A stretch of DNA of 64,000 nucleotides from Scenedesmus sp. ARA3 (taxonomy: Eukaryota > Chlorophyta > Chlorophyceae > Sphaeropleales > Scenedesmaceae): assembly GCA_004335835.1 (NCBI GenBank), contig RWJK01001126.1, positions 46,228 to 110,227 of the forward strand, read 5' to 3'. Shown here in pieces: positions 1 through 12,208 of this stretch; position 1 is the stretch's first letter; each line of letters begins with the position of its first letter. The notes below the pieces were generated by a model. The model saw only the letters and a program-made list of their open reading frames with translations. It searched no databases and was not told where the DNA came from. The translations under genes were made by a program, and so were the position numbers.

Positions 1-202
1 TGCACAGCACTGCAGCGCACTGCCAGGCATGTTGTCAAGCAATGCCACAAGTTGGCTTCTCTTCGCGGTATTCACAGCACATGCACCCTGCTGCTTGCAG
101 TCAAGTTGTCGCGGCAGTTTCAGCCACTGTAGCCTGCATCCAGGCCTGCAGCAAACAGTAACAACACCACCAACGCATGTTGTCTCGTCTCTGTTGCTGC
201 AG
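1..202 (+). other. Intron sequence at the left edge (gene enters from outside the window)
   Basis: The first 202 bases lead to a good acceptor (CTGCTGCAG ending at 202) before the first recognisable RdRP exon. I see no separate gene here. The N-terminal part of the RdRP must lie to the left of the window. Confidence 0.6.
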
Positions 203-1621
203 GCGCGCAGCCCCTCCTACTTCCCTGGAGACTTGCGGGTGCTGCAGCTGCTGGATGTGCCTCAGCTGCGGCAGCTGCAGGATGTGCTGGTGCTGCCCGT
301 GCAGGGGCCCCGCCCCCATGCCGACGAGTGCTCCGGAGGTGCGCGCAGTGGTGATGATTGCACAAGTCAGGCCTGCTTGTCAAATTTTAGTTGTACGTTG
401 GACGTGGGTCCTTGTGAGTGCATACTTACGCAGCAGGCATAGCTGCTAGCATTACAAGCCCTGCTGTCAGGCCACCTGCTGCTAAAAGTTCAATTTGCAT
501 CACATTGCATGCTCACATCCTGAAGTGGGAACATCAATAAAAAGCTATAGTATTTGTAAAGATCCTCGTTACGTCTTCCCACAAGGCCAAAGATTGCAGC
601 TCTGTGCCTCATTTCTTGCCATCTTCAAGTGGTGTGCGCTGACATGCAGGAGGCGAAACACCACCACGCGCGAGACACAAGCGCTGCTACACACTCACCT
701 CCTGTGTGTGGCGCTGCTCGCTGCATCTGCGCAGGCGACTACGATGGCGACCAGTTTTTTGTCTGCTGGGACGAGCGCCTCATCCCCTCCAAGCACCAGC
801 TGCAGCGGCCGCTGGATTACTCAGCAGATGCAGACCCTGCAGCGCCTGCAGCTGCTGCTGTGGACCACCAGGCCCTCATCGAGTACTTTGCTCAGTATGA
901 CCCCTTCATTCTTGGGCGCCTGAACTCGTGAGTGCCTTGCGTTCTTCTGGTGCATCTTTCTTTCCCTGCACCAATGATGGCTTCAGCAGACTGCCATTTT
1001 GCCGATTGGGCCTTGGTAACAGCTGAGTTGTAGCCTCTGCACCTGATCCCGCCTGTGCTGCTGTCTGCCTGCAGCTGCTACATGGCCTGGGCAGAGCTGA
1101 AAGGTCCCAGCTGCCCTGAGTGTGTCGAGCTGGCAAGGCTGTTCTCAAGGGGTGTGGACTCAGTCAAGTCGGGCGCTAAGACCGTTATTCCACCGTGGCT
1201 CAAACTGCCCAAACCTGCAGCTGCAGCGGCAGCAGCACCAGCAGCACAAGCAGCAGCTACTGCTGCAGCAGTAACAGTGCCAAATGTCAGCAGCAGCAGC
1301 AGCAGCAGCAGCAGGAGCAGTGCAGCACAGCCTGCATCCATCTGGCTGCAGCTGAAAGAGCGCGCCTCAAGCTTTGTACGAGCATCGTATCAGCGTTGCC
1401 TGTCCGGCAGCAGTAGAAGCAGCAGCGGTGTGTCTGCCATCACCTGCGGGCTGTCTTTCGAAGACATGATGGACCTGCTTGACAGCAGGGATGTGGGTGC
1501 CACGGAGTTTGACCTGCTGCGGCTGGCTGTCAGCTGGCAGCAGCAGCATGGCGCGTCTGCTGGCGTGGCGCTGCTGCAACTGGTTGACAACATCGACTTT
1601 GCAACGCTGACACCAGAGCAG
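203..1621 (+). other. RdRP catalytic domain region (C-terminal half of the palm/double-psi barrel)
   Basis: Three exons hold the diagnostic cellular RdRP signature. The metal-binding motif reads G-D-Y-D-G-D, with all three Asp present; the usual form is D-L-D-G-D. It is preceded by a Gly-Pro-Arg-Pro-His and Glu-Cys-Ser-Gly segment and followed by FFVCWDERLIP. The 927/1075 junction gives LGRLNSCYMAWAELKG and then CVELARLFSRGVDSVKSG. These are the conserved helices after the active site in the plant RDR1/2/6 and fungal families. The triad is intact, so activity is expected. The match is to the RDR alpha type (DLDGD-like) rather than the DFDGD gamma type. Confidence 0.88.
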
Positions 1622-3672
1622 GTGGGCTGGCAGTATGGTTGGCTGGCAGTAGTGGCGTCATGCACTGGATTCTAAGCAGGCATGGTTGGCACAGCTAACC
1701 GGAAAAGGGTGCTGGTGATGGGTTGCGGCTGCTAGGCAAGACGTACAGTGATCAGTGCCTATTATGTTGCGACAAGCTGGAAATGTGCAGAGGTAATTGT
1801 GACACATAGATCCAGTCACGCCTTATACTGGATGACTCGGTGCCATGTGTGTGCCTGCAGTGTGAGTATGCCGTTGCTGCTGGCGTGCCGCATGAGCTGG
1901 TGTTCAACGACCTGGTGCGCAGCCAGCTGCTGTCAGGCCACCAGGTCAGCCAGCTGGGAGACGTTGGGCAGCTGCGCTGGAGGCTGTTTGATGCAGGTGG
2001 GCGCTTGCTTATCCATCGGCGGTCTAGCTGCTGTATGCTGAATCTAGTTTGGATGTTGAGCAGCTGCTTTTGTGGCTGTGCCGTGTGCCATCAGCCAGCA
2101 AGTTTACTTGATCATGCAGCAGCTGTATGGCCTGCAAAAGCATGCACAGCTCGCGCTAATCTCCTGCTGTGTTATGTAATGCCCGCCTGCAGGCGCTGTG
2201 ACGAGCGAGCGCAGCTGGCAGCAGCTTTACACTGCTGCCACAAAGTTCACCAAAAAGCTGCTGCTGCTGCAATGTCACGATCCACCTCAGACCATCGCGC
2301 TGTACCTGCCGCACCAGTACCCAGGTCAGCCAACGCTATGCTTACCAGAAAGCGTTCACTGCAGATTTGCAGCTGTATCAGAAGAGTCAGCCAGCATGGA
2401 GCTCAAGACATGTTTTGCGCTGCATCAAGGCATTAGCTGCAAATGAAGTGCTTGCTTGTCGGCCCGTGCCTCAATTGCAGCCTAAACACTCTGCCCACCA
2501 GGCATGGGGTGACTTGATGCATCAGCAGCTGTTGCAGGCAGACGACGTCAGCTGGCAAGACTGGCTGCAGCACAGAACAGCGTAACAATCTGTGTGACTG
2601 CCCAGCTCCTGCGCCCTTGTTTGTTGTGGCCTCTGCATGACGCTGCTGCTGGCAGGTGATGGTGTTTATCCTTGTGCTACGCACCGATCTGACGGCCAGC
2701 AGCTATCAGCCATCACATGGGCCTTTGGCGTGGATGGCTTCACCAGGAAGCAGTTCCTATCAGGCCAGAATATAGACCTTGACAGCAGTGAGCAGCGGCT
2801 GCAGATCTACAGGCCACGCAGGCTGCAGCCTGGGCAGGCCCCTGCATTAGATGACCCCAGCAGCAGAGCCAATTCATACCTCTGGCTGCGGCTGGTCAGG
2901 TCCCCTGTGATGACAGCACGCATGCAGCAGCAGCAGCAGCAGCAGTCTCTGCTGCCAAACCAGAGGAGCAGTCAGACACAGCAGCAGCAACAGCAGCAGC
3001 AGCATAAGCGATCACATAAAGGTGTCTCTTCGCTGCATGCACATCAGTCACTGCACCATGGTCAGCAAGGTAGGCAGATCTCCCAGCAACAGCAGCAGCA
3101 GCAGCAGCAGGAATGGCCTTAGCAACGGCAGCAGGAGCAGCAGCAGAAGCAGTGCTAGCTCTCTGCATCTGAACCAGCTGCAGCTCAGTGTAGATGTGCT
3201 CAGGTTTGAGCCCACCAAGTCCTTCACACACTACAGCAAGACCACCAAAATCCCAGTCAGCCGCTACGAGCTTTATGCGGTCAGCTGTGAGCAGTTGCAG
3301 CTGCCTTCCCTGGAGCTGCCAGGCACCTGGGAGTCTTTCTATGCTTCACCCACTGGCAGCAGCAGCAGCACAGCCAGAAGCAGCTGCTGCTTGGTATCAG
3401 CTGGTAGGCAGCTGAGCGAGGAGCAGTTAGCTGAGGCAGATCGGCTGCTGCAGCTGCTGCCTGGTGCCTGCAGCATGATTACACCAGCGGTTGATGCTGC
3501 AGTGCAATCAGATGCAGCAGCTAGAGGTCCAAAGCCGGTTGTCAATGCTGCTGTACAGGCTTGGCCTCGCAGCCCGCTTGGAAGGGGCAAGCCATCACCT
3601 GCGGTGGCATCAGCAAATGGTCATGTACACCTGATGCTGGGCGCTAGCCGTACAGCAGCTGCCACTGGGTGT

Positions 3673-3721
<49 letters not shown>

Positions 3722-4339
3722 TCAAGCAGCAACGGCCGCCTCTGTCAACAGCCGAGGCAGCGCGTGCTGTGCACAAGCTGCTGCTCTCCTGGGCTGACGG
3801 TGACCTGCTGGACGCAGCCGTGGCTCTCTGTGCTGCTGTGAGTTGGCGGCCGTGCACAGTTTGCAGCCAGTGTGGGCAATGCTAGTTTCATGTTTGATGC
3901 TTGTTGGTGACCGACCCTCGTAGCAGCCTTTCATGAAGCTGGGCTGTTTGGCAGATGCTACACCAGGATGTGAAGTTTACGTGAGCTTCGCAAGATGACT
4001 GCATGCATCAGCGGTCCCGATGCTGGGCACATGCTGCAGCACCCTGCACTTCATGCATGCCTGCCAGCTGGATGCATTGGCTGCCAGCAACCGCCATCAC
4101 TGCTCTGCTGCACATCAACACATGTGCAACTTGTCACCATGTTTTTGCGGGTACTATTGTGATGTTGCACGCAGGTCTGTGGCTGCAGCGATGTGCGTGC
4201 AGCAGCAGCAATGCGGCAGCAGTGGCCCTGCACCTGGGCAGCACTGTTCACATGCGCAGCCCGGCTGCATGATCAAGGTGCTGCCAACAGGCTGACGCAC
4301 CTCCTGCTACTGCATCATCATCATCACCATCATCACCAT

Positions 4340-4383
<44 letters not shown>

Positions 4384-7300
4384 CACATCGAGCATCTGCA
4401 TGAGTGCCGCTGCAGTTGTAACTGAAGCAGTGCGCATTTGCAGCATCACTGGCATCCTGCGCTGCTGTCCTGGCGTGGTGCTCACCGTGTGGGCATATCT
4501 GCTGCAGCAGCAGCAGCAGCAGCCGCTGCCACAGCAGCAGCAGCATGCCGAACAGGGTGCTGCAGATGTGCTCAGCAGCTGCACAGATGGAGTGCTGCTT
4601 GAGCTGGTGCTGGCTGTGATGAGGAGCGCTGGCAGCGCCCCTGAGCTTGCAGGTGAGGCACCCAGTGCTCCAGCAGGTGCATTCAGCACAGTCGTGCATT
4701 CCAATACAACTGAATCTATTGCACAGCATGGCTATCCTTTAAGCATGGCAATTGAACCCACCTGTGCGCCGTGCACTGCTGGCATGCTTGCTGCAGGCCC
4801 CGTTCTGCGGCACCTGCTGGCTAGCCCCTCCTTTGTGTGGTCTCCCGCAAGGGTGGCAGAGCTCATGCAGGCAGTTGTAACACAGTGTCCCAACAGAGAG
4901 CAAGCCGAATGTGTACTGCTCCCTTGCATTGCGGCTGCAGCAGCAGCAGCAGCAGCAGCAGCACAAGCAAGAGACAATGTGGTTGCTGCTGCACAGCAGC
5001 AGCACACTGCAGCACTGACAGGGACCCCTGCAGCAAGCAGCTACCAGCTACAATTCAGCCATGCACTAACAGTGGAAATGATGCAGAAGCTGCACAGCAG
5101 CTCAACCTCTGCGGCAGATCAACCAGCAACAGCTGGCTTGCACAGCAGCAGCAGCAGCAGCACGGTGCTGCTGTCTGACCATATATCAGCTGCAGCTGGC
5201 AGGCAGGGCATGCAGCCACTAGCGCGGCAGCTGTCGCAGGGTGGGGGCAGGCTTGGTGGGCCGACAGCTGGCGGCCAAGGCAGTAGATGCAGCGGCATCT
5301 TCAATGCCAGGGCTGTGCAGGTCTCCGCTGCCGTCAGCGCCACAGCAGGAGCAGGAGCAGGCGCAGCAGCAGCAGCAGCAGCTGAAGGAGAAGAAGAGAG
5401 AAAGGAAGAAGCAGAAGAAGCGGCAGGAAAAGAAGAAAAAACAAAACAGTTCTGCAGCAGCGAGGAAGCTGCTGACGCTGCTGTTGAGGTGAAGTTGCAG
5501 CTGCATCTGCCTTGCACTGTAACATTCAGCGTGGACGGTGCAGCATCGCAGCTGCAGGTGGGAGACCTGGTGAGGTTGGCCAGCCAGGCAGCCGATGCAA
5601 CACAGCTGCTTGACAGCAGGTTCAGCGTGGAAGGTATCGTGGTGCAGCTGGACAGGGGATCAAGCATGGAAGGTGTGGTGGTTGAGCTGCCATGGCAGCC
5701 CGTGGGCCTCACAGATCAGCCGTGGCAGCTGCACTGCCTGGGCAACCTGACGACATACAAGCGCTGCCTTGAGGGGCTGGCTGCACTGGCTGCGGGGGGC
5801 AGTACTTATGCAGCTGCCGTTGGGGCAGCAAGCGCAGCACCTGACCGTGTTCTGCAGCACATCATCACGGCAAGCTGGCAGTGGCAGCAAGACAGAGGGT
5901 GCATGTCTGTTGGTGAAGCAGATGCTGATGCATTAGTGCAGCAGCTGAAGGCATCTGGCGAGCAGGCTGTTGGGCAAGATGTGGTGCAGTGTGGAGTGAG
6001 CGATGCACAGCTGCAGGCGGTGTCAGGTGGGGCGCTGAACGCAGCGCAGGAGGCTGCGGTCAAAGCAGCAGCAGAGCAGCGGCTGACGCTGATATGGGGC
6101 CCTCCAGGAACTGGGAAGGTGGGTCGAGGATCCCTCACAGCTGTATCGGGTGATGCTGAAGCCTGCAGTGGGGTGTCCATCCTTACAGGCGTCTGCACTG
6201 GAGCCTGTAGCCTGCACCGTGAGCTTGCCTGCCTTGGACACCAGCACACCAGGGACTGCAGCGAAATCTGCATACCAAACATGTGCCCTGTGAGTCCTCT
6301 ATTCAAACAATAATCAAACCGCAGGCAAACGTGCACACACCAGGGATTTCATGACGCGCGGGAAAACTTGTGCTGCTGCCCGTTGCATGCAGACGCACAC
6401 CATTGTGCAGCTGCTGCGCGTCATGCTCTGTCAACAGCAGGAAGGCACCCGCAGCAGCCACCCCATCCTGGTGTGTACTGAGACGCACACAGCGACCGAC
6501 AACATACTTTCCAAGCTGATTGCATCCAGCAAAACTGCTGGGGCTGCTGCTGCTGCTGCTGGAGGGGAGGCCAGGCACAGAGCGGCAGGGCTGAGGGTTG
6601 AAAAAGAAGAGCTGCTGCGCATCGGGGATGTGGGGAGGGTGACTCCAGAGCTGAGGAGGTACCGTGTGGCAGAATATGCACGTTGCCACAACTTACTTTG
6701 CATTTTTGGCCTGGGCTCAAGGTCTGCAAGTCTGTTATCTATAACACTCTGGTTTAGAGATGCATTTAAACTCAGCTGTCATTTGAGGGCAGCTACTTCA
6801 TGTAAAATGGCGTTACAGTAGTGGGCTGACACGTTTTCAAAATGCACATACTGCGAGTTTCAACTCATCATCATCATGCACTTTTGTGGTGCTGCATGTA
6901 AGCATCGACTTCCTGATGTCTGTAACATGCCTAATACGGCTGATCATGCGTTGTGGCCAGTACTTTGGCACTCCGAGACTCCCGCAAGCTACGGCAGGGA
7001 CGTTGCTTTATATGATGTGTGCTGCCCGCTGCTATTTCATTGCCTGCTGCAGCTGCACGCTTTACGCCCTTGGTGATAAGCTGACCAACGCAGCTGGCTT
7101 CCTGGACATGAAGAAAGTGCGAGCTGAGCTGGCCAGCAAGCGCGTGGTGTTCGCTACTTGCGCTGCTGCTGGCGCCAGCATCCTGCAGGCAGCAGGCGTC
7201 CAGTTCAACACTGTCATTGTGGATGAGGCAACGCAGGTGAGGGTCATCTCATGTTGCAGACGTTCAACCCAATGCATCGGCTGCGACACAGAAGCACCAA

Positions 7301-9231
7301 AGTGGACACTGTTGTGCCATGCCACAGTGTTTGGTGCGGGAACCGCCTACCCTTGTGCATGCAGCAGGATGGATGCAGTGTGCATGGCGGCAGCTGGGAG
7401 CATGCCGTATGCAACATATTTTGTGTGCACTCTGACGCTGTCACGACCAACCCCAAAGTGCCCACACTGTGTGCTGAGCACGTGTGCCTGATTCTGTTGC
7501 TGCTTCTGCACGAATATGGCTGTGCGGCAACCTGCCACCTGCAGGTGCTGGAGCCCTGCTGCCTGCTGCCGGTGCTCCTGGGGCCGGCGCAGCAGCTGGT
7601 GCTGGTGGGCGACCACAAGCAACTGGGTCCCTGCGTCAGCGCAGCAACTGAGGGATATGGCTTGAAGGTGAGGGTGATTCCTCCATGCAAGCAGCATGTG
7701 GTGTCCATTTCTGGCATGCAGTGGAGGGAAACTGCGAGTGACAAGCAGTGTTCTCTTAAACCAACTGTTGGACTTCAACTCACTTGCTTGAAACGCTATA
7801 CCCAGACCACACATCACAGCCGTCGCCAAGAAGGAGCAGTAATATGCGCCCTGCTGGCTGCTGTTGTATGCTAGCAGCGTGTGCTGCTGTAGTTGCACCG
7901 TGCCTGTTGAAAGCGCACCCTCTGGCAGTCACGCCTGTGCAGCATTGTGTGCCCTTCACCCTTAGAGGCTCGCGCACTTGCTGTCTGTACGCGCAGGAGT
8001 CATTGTTTGAGCGGCTGCTGGCGTGTGGGGCTGCAGAGCCGCACATGCTGACCACGCAGTACCGCATGCACCCAGGCATAGCAGCACTGCCCTCAGACTG
8101 CTTCTATGGGGGACTGCTGGACACCCACTACAGTAACCAGGTGAGACATGCTGGAAGAGTGTTTCTCAGTTTCCCGGCACAAGCTTGACACTGTCAATTG
8201 CACCTGAACCTGAAAATCAGATCAACATTGGCTGCAGCATCAAAAGGTATCACCTGTGTTGTGCATGTGCCACTCTTGCTGTACTGTACAGTCCTGCCCC
8301 ACACTGGGGCCCTGCCTGCAGCCCGGCATCTCCCTCGTCGATGTCGAGGGCAGGGAAACCGCAGCAGGCTCCAGCTGGCTCAACAGAGACGAAGCTCAGG
8401 CTGTGGCACGAATCCTGCGACAGCTGCTGAGCCCAAAAGGCGATGGCAGCGGCAGCAGCAGCAGCAGTGTACTGGTGGCCAGAGGCATTGGCATCATCAC
8501 ACCCTACAAAGCCATGGTGCAGGAGTTGTGCAGCGTGATGGCTCGGGTGCCAGGTGCAGGGGAGGTGGAGGTCAACACAGTGGAAGCATTCCAGGTGCTT
8601 CTAGAGCATGTGCATACACTCTGGATGGGACCAATCAATCACCAAAACATTCAATGATGGACATGGTAGCTGCAACACATGCCGTGTCATTGTTGTGCTG
8701 CGTGTGAACCAGCGGGTCATGCCATACCATGGCCGGTCTGTCGACCAGCTGGATCAGCCTGCGGCGGCATTGCAGCTTGCATCAGCTTGCCTTGCGCAGC
8801 CATAACACAAGAACAGGTGCATTATCCTGAAGTGCGCAGTTGCACTGCATGTCAGAAGTTCAAATGGTCAGCATGGTGCATTACACATGTAGGGTGACAC
8901 ATGAACAGCAAGATCCATTTGGACCCGTGACAGTATGCCACATGCATACTCATCTATACCTGCATGCATTGGGCGCTTGCTGCTGCCACCGACGCTGCCG
9001 ATCTTGCCACTGCAGGGGCGTGAGAAGGACGTTGTCATCTTCTGCTCTGTGCGCTGCAACAGTGGCGGCAGGCTGGGCTTTGTCGCTGATGCGCGGCGCC
9101 TCAATGTGGCCGTCACGCGCGCCAGACATGCGCTGGTGCTGGTCGGCAGCCGCAGGACGCTGGCTGCGGATGAGCTCTGGGCGCAGTGGGTGTGCAACAC
9201 CAGCTGCAGGGACCTGAGGCTGGAGAGCTAG
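203..9231 (+). CDS. RNA-dependent RNA polymerase fused to SF1 RNA helicase (5' end outside window)
   Basis: Threaded exons: 203-338, 735-927, 1075-1621, 1861-1996, 2193-2324, 2656-2899, 3123-3837, 3955-3980, 4175-4277, 4343-6118, 6393-6658, 7053-7236, 7545-7667, 7997-8140, 8322-8594 and 9016-9231 (TAG). They total 5214 nt and stay in frame, giving 1737 residues. The first exons carry the eukaryotic RDR catalytic region: SPSYFPGD, then GPRPHADECSGG joined across an intron to DYDGDQFFVCWD. A Gln/Ser-rich middle follows, then a complete SF1B helicase. Expected role is copying RNA into dsRNA for small-RNA silencing, with the helicase clearing structure or protein. Edges at 2899/3123 and 4277/4343 were chosen mainly by phase. 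Alternative: two tandem genes split near 3.9-4.4 kb, for example starting at the ATG at about 4400. I see no stop plus poly(A) signal there, so I favour one gene. Confidence 0.72.
3673..3720 (+). repeat. (CAG)16 microsatellite, coding (poly-Gln)
   Basis: Sixteen uninterrupted CAG units encode Gln in the linker between the RdRP and helicase parts. It is probably length-variable between strains. Confidence 0.95.
4313..4381 (+). repeat. Mixed CAT/CAC/CAG triplet tract at a probable 3' splice site
   Basis: A CAT/CAC run passes directly into 13 CAG units. If 4278-4342 is an intron, the acceptor is the first CAG and the later CAGs are alternative acceptors that all keep the frame. If it is exonic, it encodes His and Gln runs. 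Confidence 0.85.
6034..9231 (+). other. SF1B helicase core domain
   Basis: All expected motifs occur in order across seven exons. A Q-type start (NAAQEAAV) precedes the Walker A GPPGTGK, completed across an intron by THTIVQLL (6118/6393). Motif Ia is in 6393-6658. Walker B is VIVDEATQ (to 7236). Motif III is VLVGDHKQLGP (7545-7667). Motif IV region is TTQYRMHPGI (7997-8140). Motif V spans VNTVEAFQ (to 8594) and GREKDVVIFCSVR (from 9016). Motif VI is NVAVTRARHALVLVG. The DEATQ box and YRMHP are typical of the UPF1/SDE3/MOV10/Hrr1/ZNFX1 group. All catalytic residues look intact. Confidence 0.9.
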
Positions 9232-10883
9232 CACGCTGGCCTGCTTTACTTGATACACTGTTTGGTTGGGACGTCAGCAGGTGGTTGCTGCCACTATTCA
9301 GCGCTCATCACCGGGTGTGCAGTAACGGTAGTGGAGCATGTGGGCACACGGGCGAGATGCTTGGCAGACCCATGAATGGGCCGGATATTTCGACACGGGT
9401 AACGCTGTATGCTTTCGAGGTGTTGCAATTTAAAGCAGTGCACTTCACTTTGACAGTGCCAGGCAGGCAGCGTACGCTACATTGCTTTACGCAGTACTGC
9501 TGCACGCATGCGCGCTGCATGATAAGCAGCAACTGTCTGAACACATTTCGGCATCAACAGCGGCTTACAGTACACCACGAGGGTGCATACATGACAGCCT
9601 TCTACCATCAACTTTAGTATCAACTTCAATGTCAGAGACACTCATGAAGCACATAACCAATGCAGGCCCGGCTCCCAGCATGTCAGGCAGCACATGCCGT
9701 AAGGGCCTGCAGGCAATGCACCTGCACAGCAACAGCCGCGTCTGCGTCTGCCGCATCAGCTGCAGCAGCATGCTTTGCTAGAGTTCCGTTGTTGACGTCA
9801 CATACGTGCTGGTGGTGCAGCCTGCGGCCGCGAGGCCTTGCCCCGGGGCACTACACTGTACCACATGTCACCACACAACCCCTCTGTACCACATGTCACC
9901 ACACAACCCCTCTGTACCACATGTCACCACACAACCCCTCTGTACCACATGTCACCACACAACCCCTCTGTACCGCTGCGGTGGAGGGTGAGGTGCATGA
10001 GCAGCACACACGGCCAACCAGGCGACGCACTGAAGTAAGCAGCAGCGGTGGGCAGGCCCGAAGGCTCTGCCGCACGAAAAGCTTACATGTACAAATGTAC
10101 ACAAGGATGATGACCACAAGGCTGATCAATAAACCCTACCCATCATCAACGGCATCCCGCAAACACACGTGCTGCAAGCAACCAACAAGCCCTGACCCTG
10201 CTGTCAACATATACCGATACTTGAACAGGGTGCAGCAGCACAGATGCACAGAGCACTGAACACACAACACACTGCAGATCAGGTAACACAGCAATACTGG
10301 CAAGCCGCGCTGATTGCATCTACCTAGCACTACGCTAAATGCATCTGCCTGACGCAGCGTAGCCCTGACCGGCATACCCCCCAACCACCGCGCGGTTTGC
10401 AGTCTTGAAGCACCACAATGTGACAAACCAGTGACGTCGCAGTTAGTAGCAAATGTGACTACAAGGTTTTCCACAACAACGCTGTGCACTGCAAACCCCA
10501 TTTCCTGAAAAGCGGCACATCTGGCACTTCAACAGGCGTGCTACTGTACTTGTCACGAACTGGCGGCAAGCCTGCTTGTATATCCACATGCGCAGCAACA
10601 GCACGGCAAGCCCACACCTGCTGAAGTGCAGCAGTAACCTACACCCCCTTCATTTATCAATCGAGTGCCAAGGGCAATGGCCCAAACAGCACGCGCCCAC
10701 CTTCCCATACCCATCTCTCATACTGGCACTACACACGTCCACCACATGTGACCACACTCATGCATACAGGTTGCTGCACTCGCAAGCCCCAGCCGCCCAG
10801 CAAGCTCCCTGAAAGACATAACCCACTCATCACGCAGTGGACCGCGTCAACCAGCACGCCAACTCACTTCCTCATACGACACA
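9232..10883 (+). other. Intergenic region between convergent genes
   Basis: It lies between the helicase stop and the stop of the minus-strand Rieske gene. It holds a 28-bp tandem array (9860-9971) and a candidate minus-strand poly(A) signal (TTACA at 10083-10087). Open frames here are short and look like no family I know. Confidence 0.6.
9860..9971 (+). repeat. 28-bp tandem repeat, 4 perfect copies
   Basis: The unit starts ACCACATGTCACCACACAAC and ends CCCTCTGT. It is repeated at 9860, 9888, 9916 and 9944 without mismatch. There are no spacers, so it is a minisatellite and not a CRISPR array. Confidence 0.95.
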
Positions 10884-12155
10884 TCAGAAAGCCGGCCGTG
10901 TGAACTCGCGGTAGTGGAACAGACCCTCCAACTTCTTTGCAACCACATGCACGCCAGCAGCCGCCAGCCCCAGCAGCAGCAGCGGCCCAGCCAGCCCAAA
11001 CAGCTGCCCACCAGCACCCGCCACACCCAGCAGCCAGCCCGGCACAGCAGCAGGCGACAGCGCCGCAGTGGCACGCACTGATGCCGCCAGGCATGCGGCT
11101 GCAAGTGCGGCGACCGCGGTAACTAGCGCAGCTGCGGCAACGGCCTGTGTCTTGGACAGTGCCGCCTTGCAGTGGCTGCAGTGCTGCACGTGCTGGCTGT
11201 AGCGGTCCATGGCCTGGCGGGGTGTGAGGTTGAGGTTGGCCAGGATAGTGGAGGCACCCTGCAGCAGCAGCAGCAGCAGAGGCAACACCACCAGCATGTG
11301 GGTGGCAAAGCATGGACGGATTTGCGTTACAACGAGGCAAACAACGTGTGCTGCACAGCCCGGCCACCTGGGAGGCTTGGCGCCAAGCGCATGGACTCTC
11401 AGCACATGCTTGGAGGCCAGGCATTTCAATCAACCTCGTTCTGGTTGACAGTCAAGCAGCAACACGTTGTGTTGCACATGCACCCTCAGGCAGCGCCGCA
11501 GCAGCGCACCACACACCTGCATGTGCTCAGGGAAGGGGATGCCGCCGCTTGCGTGGCTCTCCATCCACTTGCGCATGGCCACAATCGCGGCGTCAGCACG
11601 CGTGGGCGTGTAGTAACTCTTGCGCCAGTCGCCGCCCTCGGCAACATACCTGCGCAGCGCAGCACACATGGCAGCAGCCACGGCACTGTGGATGAGCACA
11701 GCTGCCCTGATCAGCACACGACTAGGGTTGCATGACCCACAATGTCACAGAAGCAGCTGACACACTCTGCTCATCACACCGCTGCAGCAGCTGGCGTGAC
11801 TTGAACGCTGCCTGCATTGGGAGGCGATAGCCCATGTGCAAGCTGCCATGGCTGGTAGCCGCCGCCACTGCACGTCATTATCTGCCAGCTGTGAGCTGCT
11901 GACCCATGATGCTGACACATGGCGACTCATGCATGCTGAGCAGCGCTATCCTTGCTGCTGCTCCCAGGAACACATCATCGCCGGCACTCACTTCTTTGCT
12001 GCTGCTCCCAGGAACACATCATCGCCGGCAAAGAACTCAAAGCTGGCAGCAGCAGCAGCAGGCAGCAGCCGGCAGCAACATCAGGTGCGGACAAGAGCGC
12101 CTAGAGCAGCATCTCGGCTTCAACGGCTGATGTAAATATGCCGCTTTACAGGTGT

Positions 12156-12208
<53 letters not shown>

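Noticed and set aside
3672..3857. Poly-Cys and poly-Leu minus-strand frames
   Set aside because: They are translations of the CAG repeat in the antisense strand; no independent gene signal.
9860..9971. CRISPR-like array
   Set aside because: The units are directly adjacent with no spacers, and the genome is eukaryotic.
9806..10038. Repetitive open frames encoding PLCTTCHHTT- and CHHTTPLYH-like units
   Set aside because: They come from the 28-bp minisatellite, which is open in all three frames because 28 is not a multiple of 3 and the unit lacks stops.
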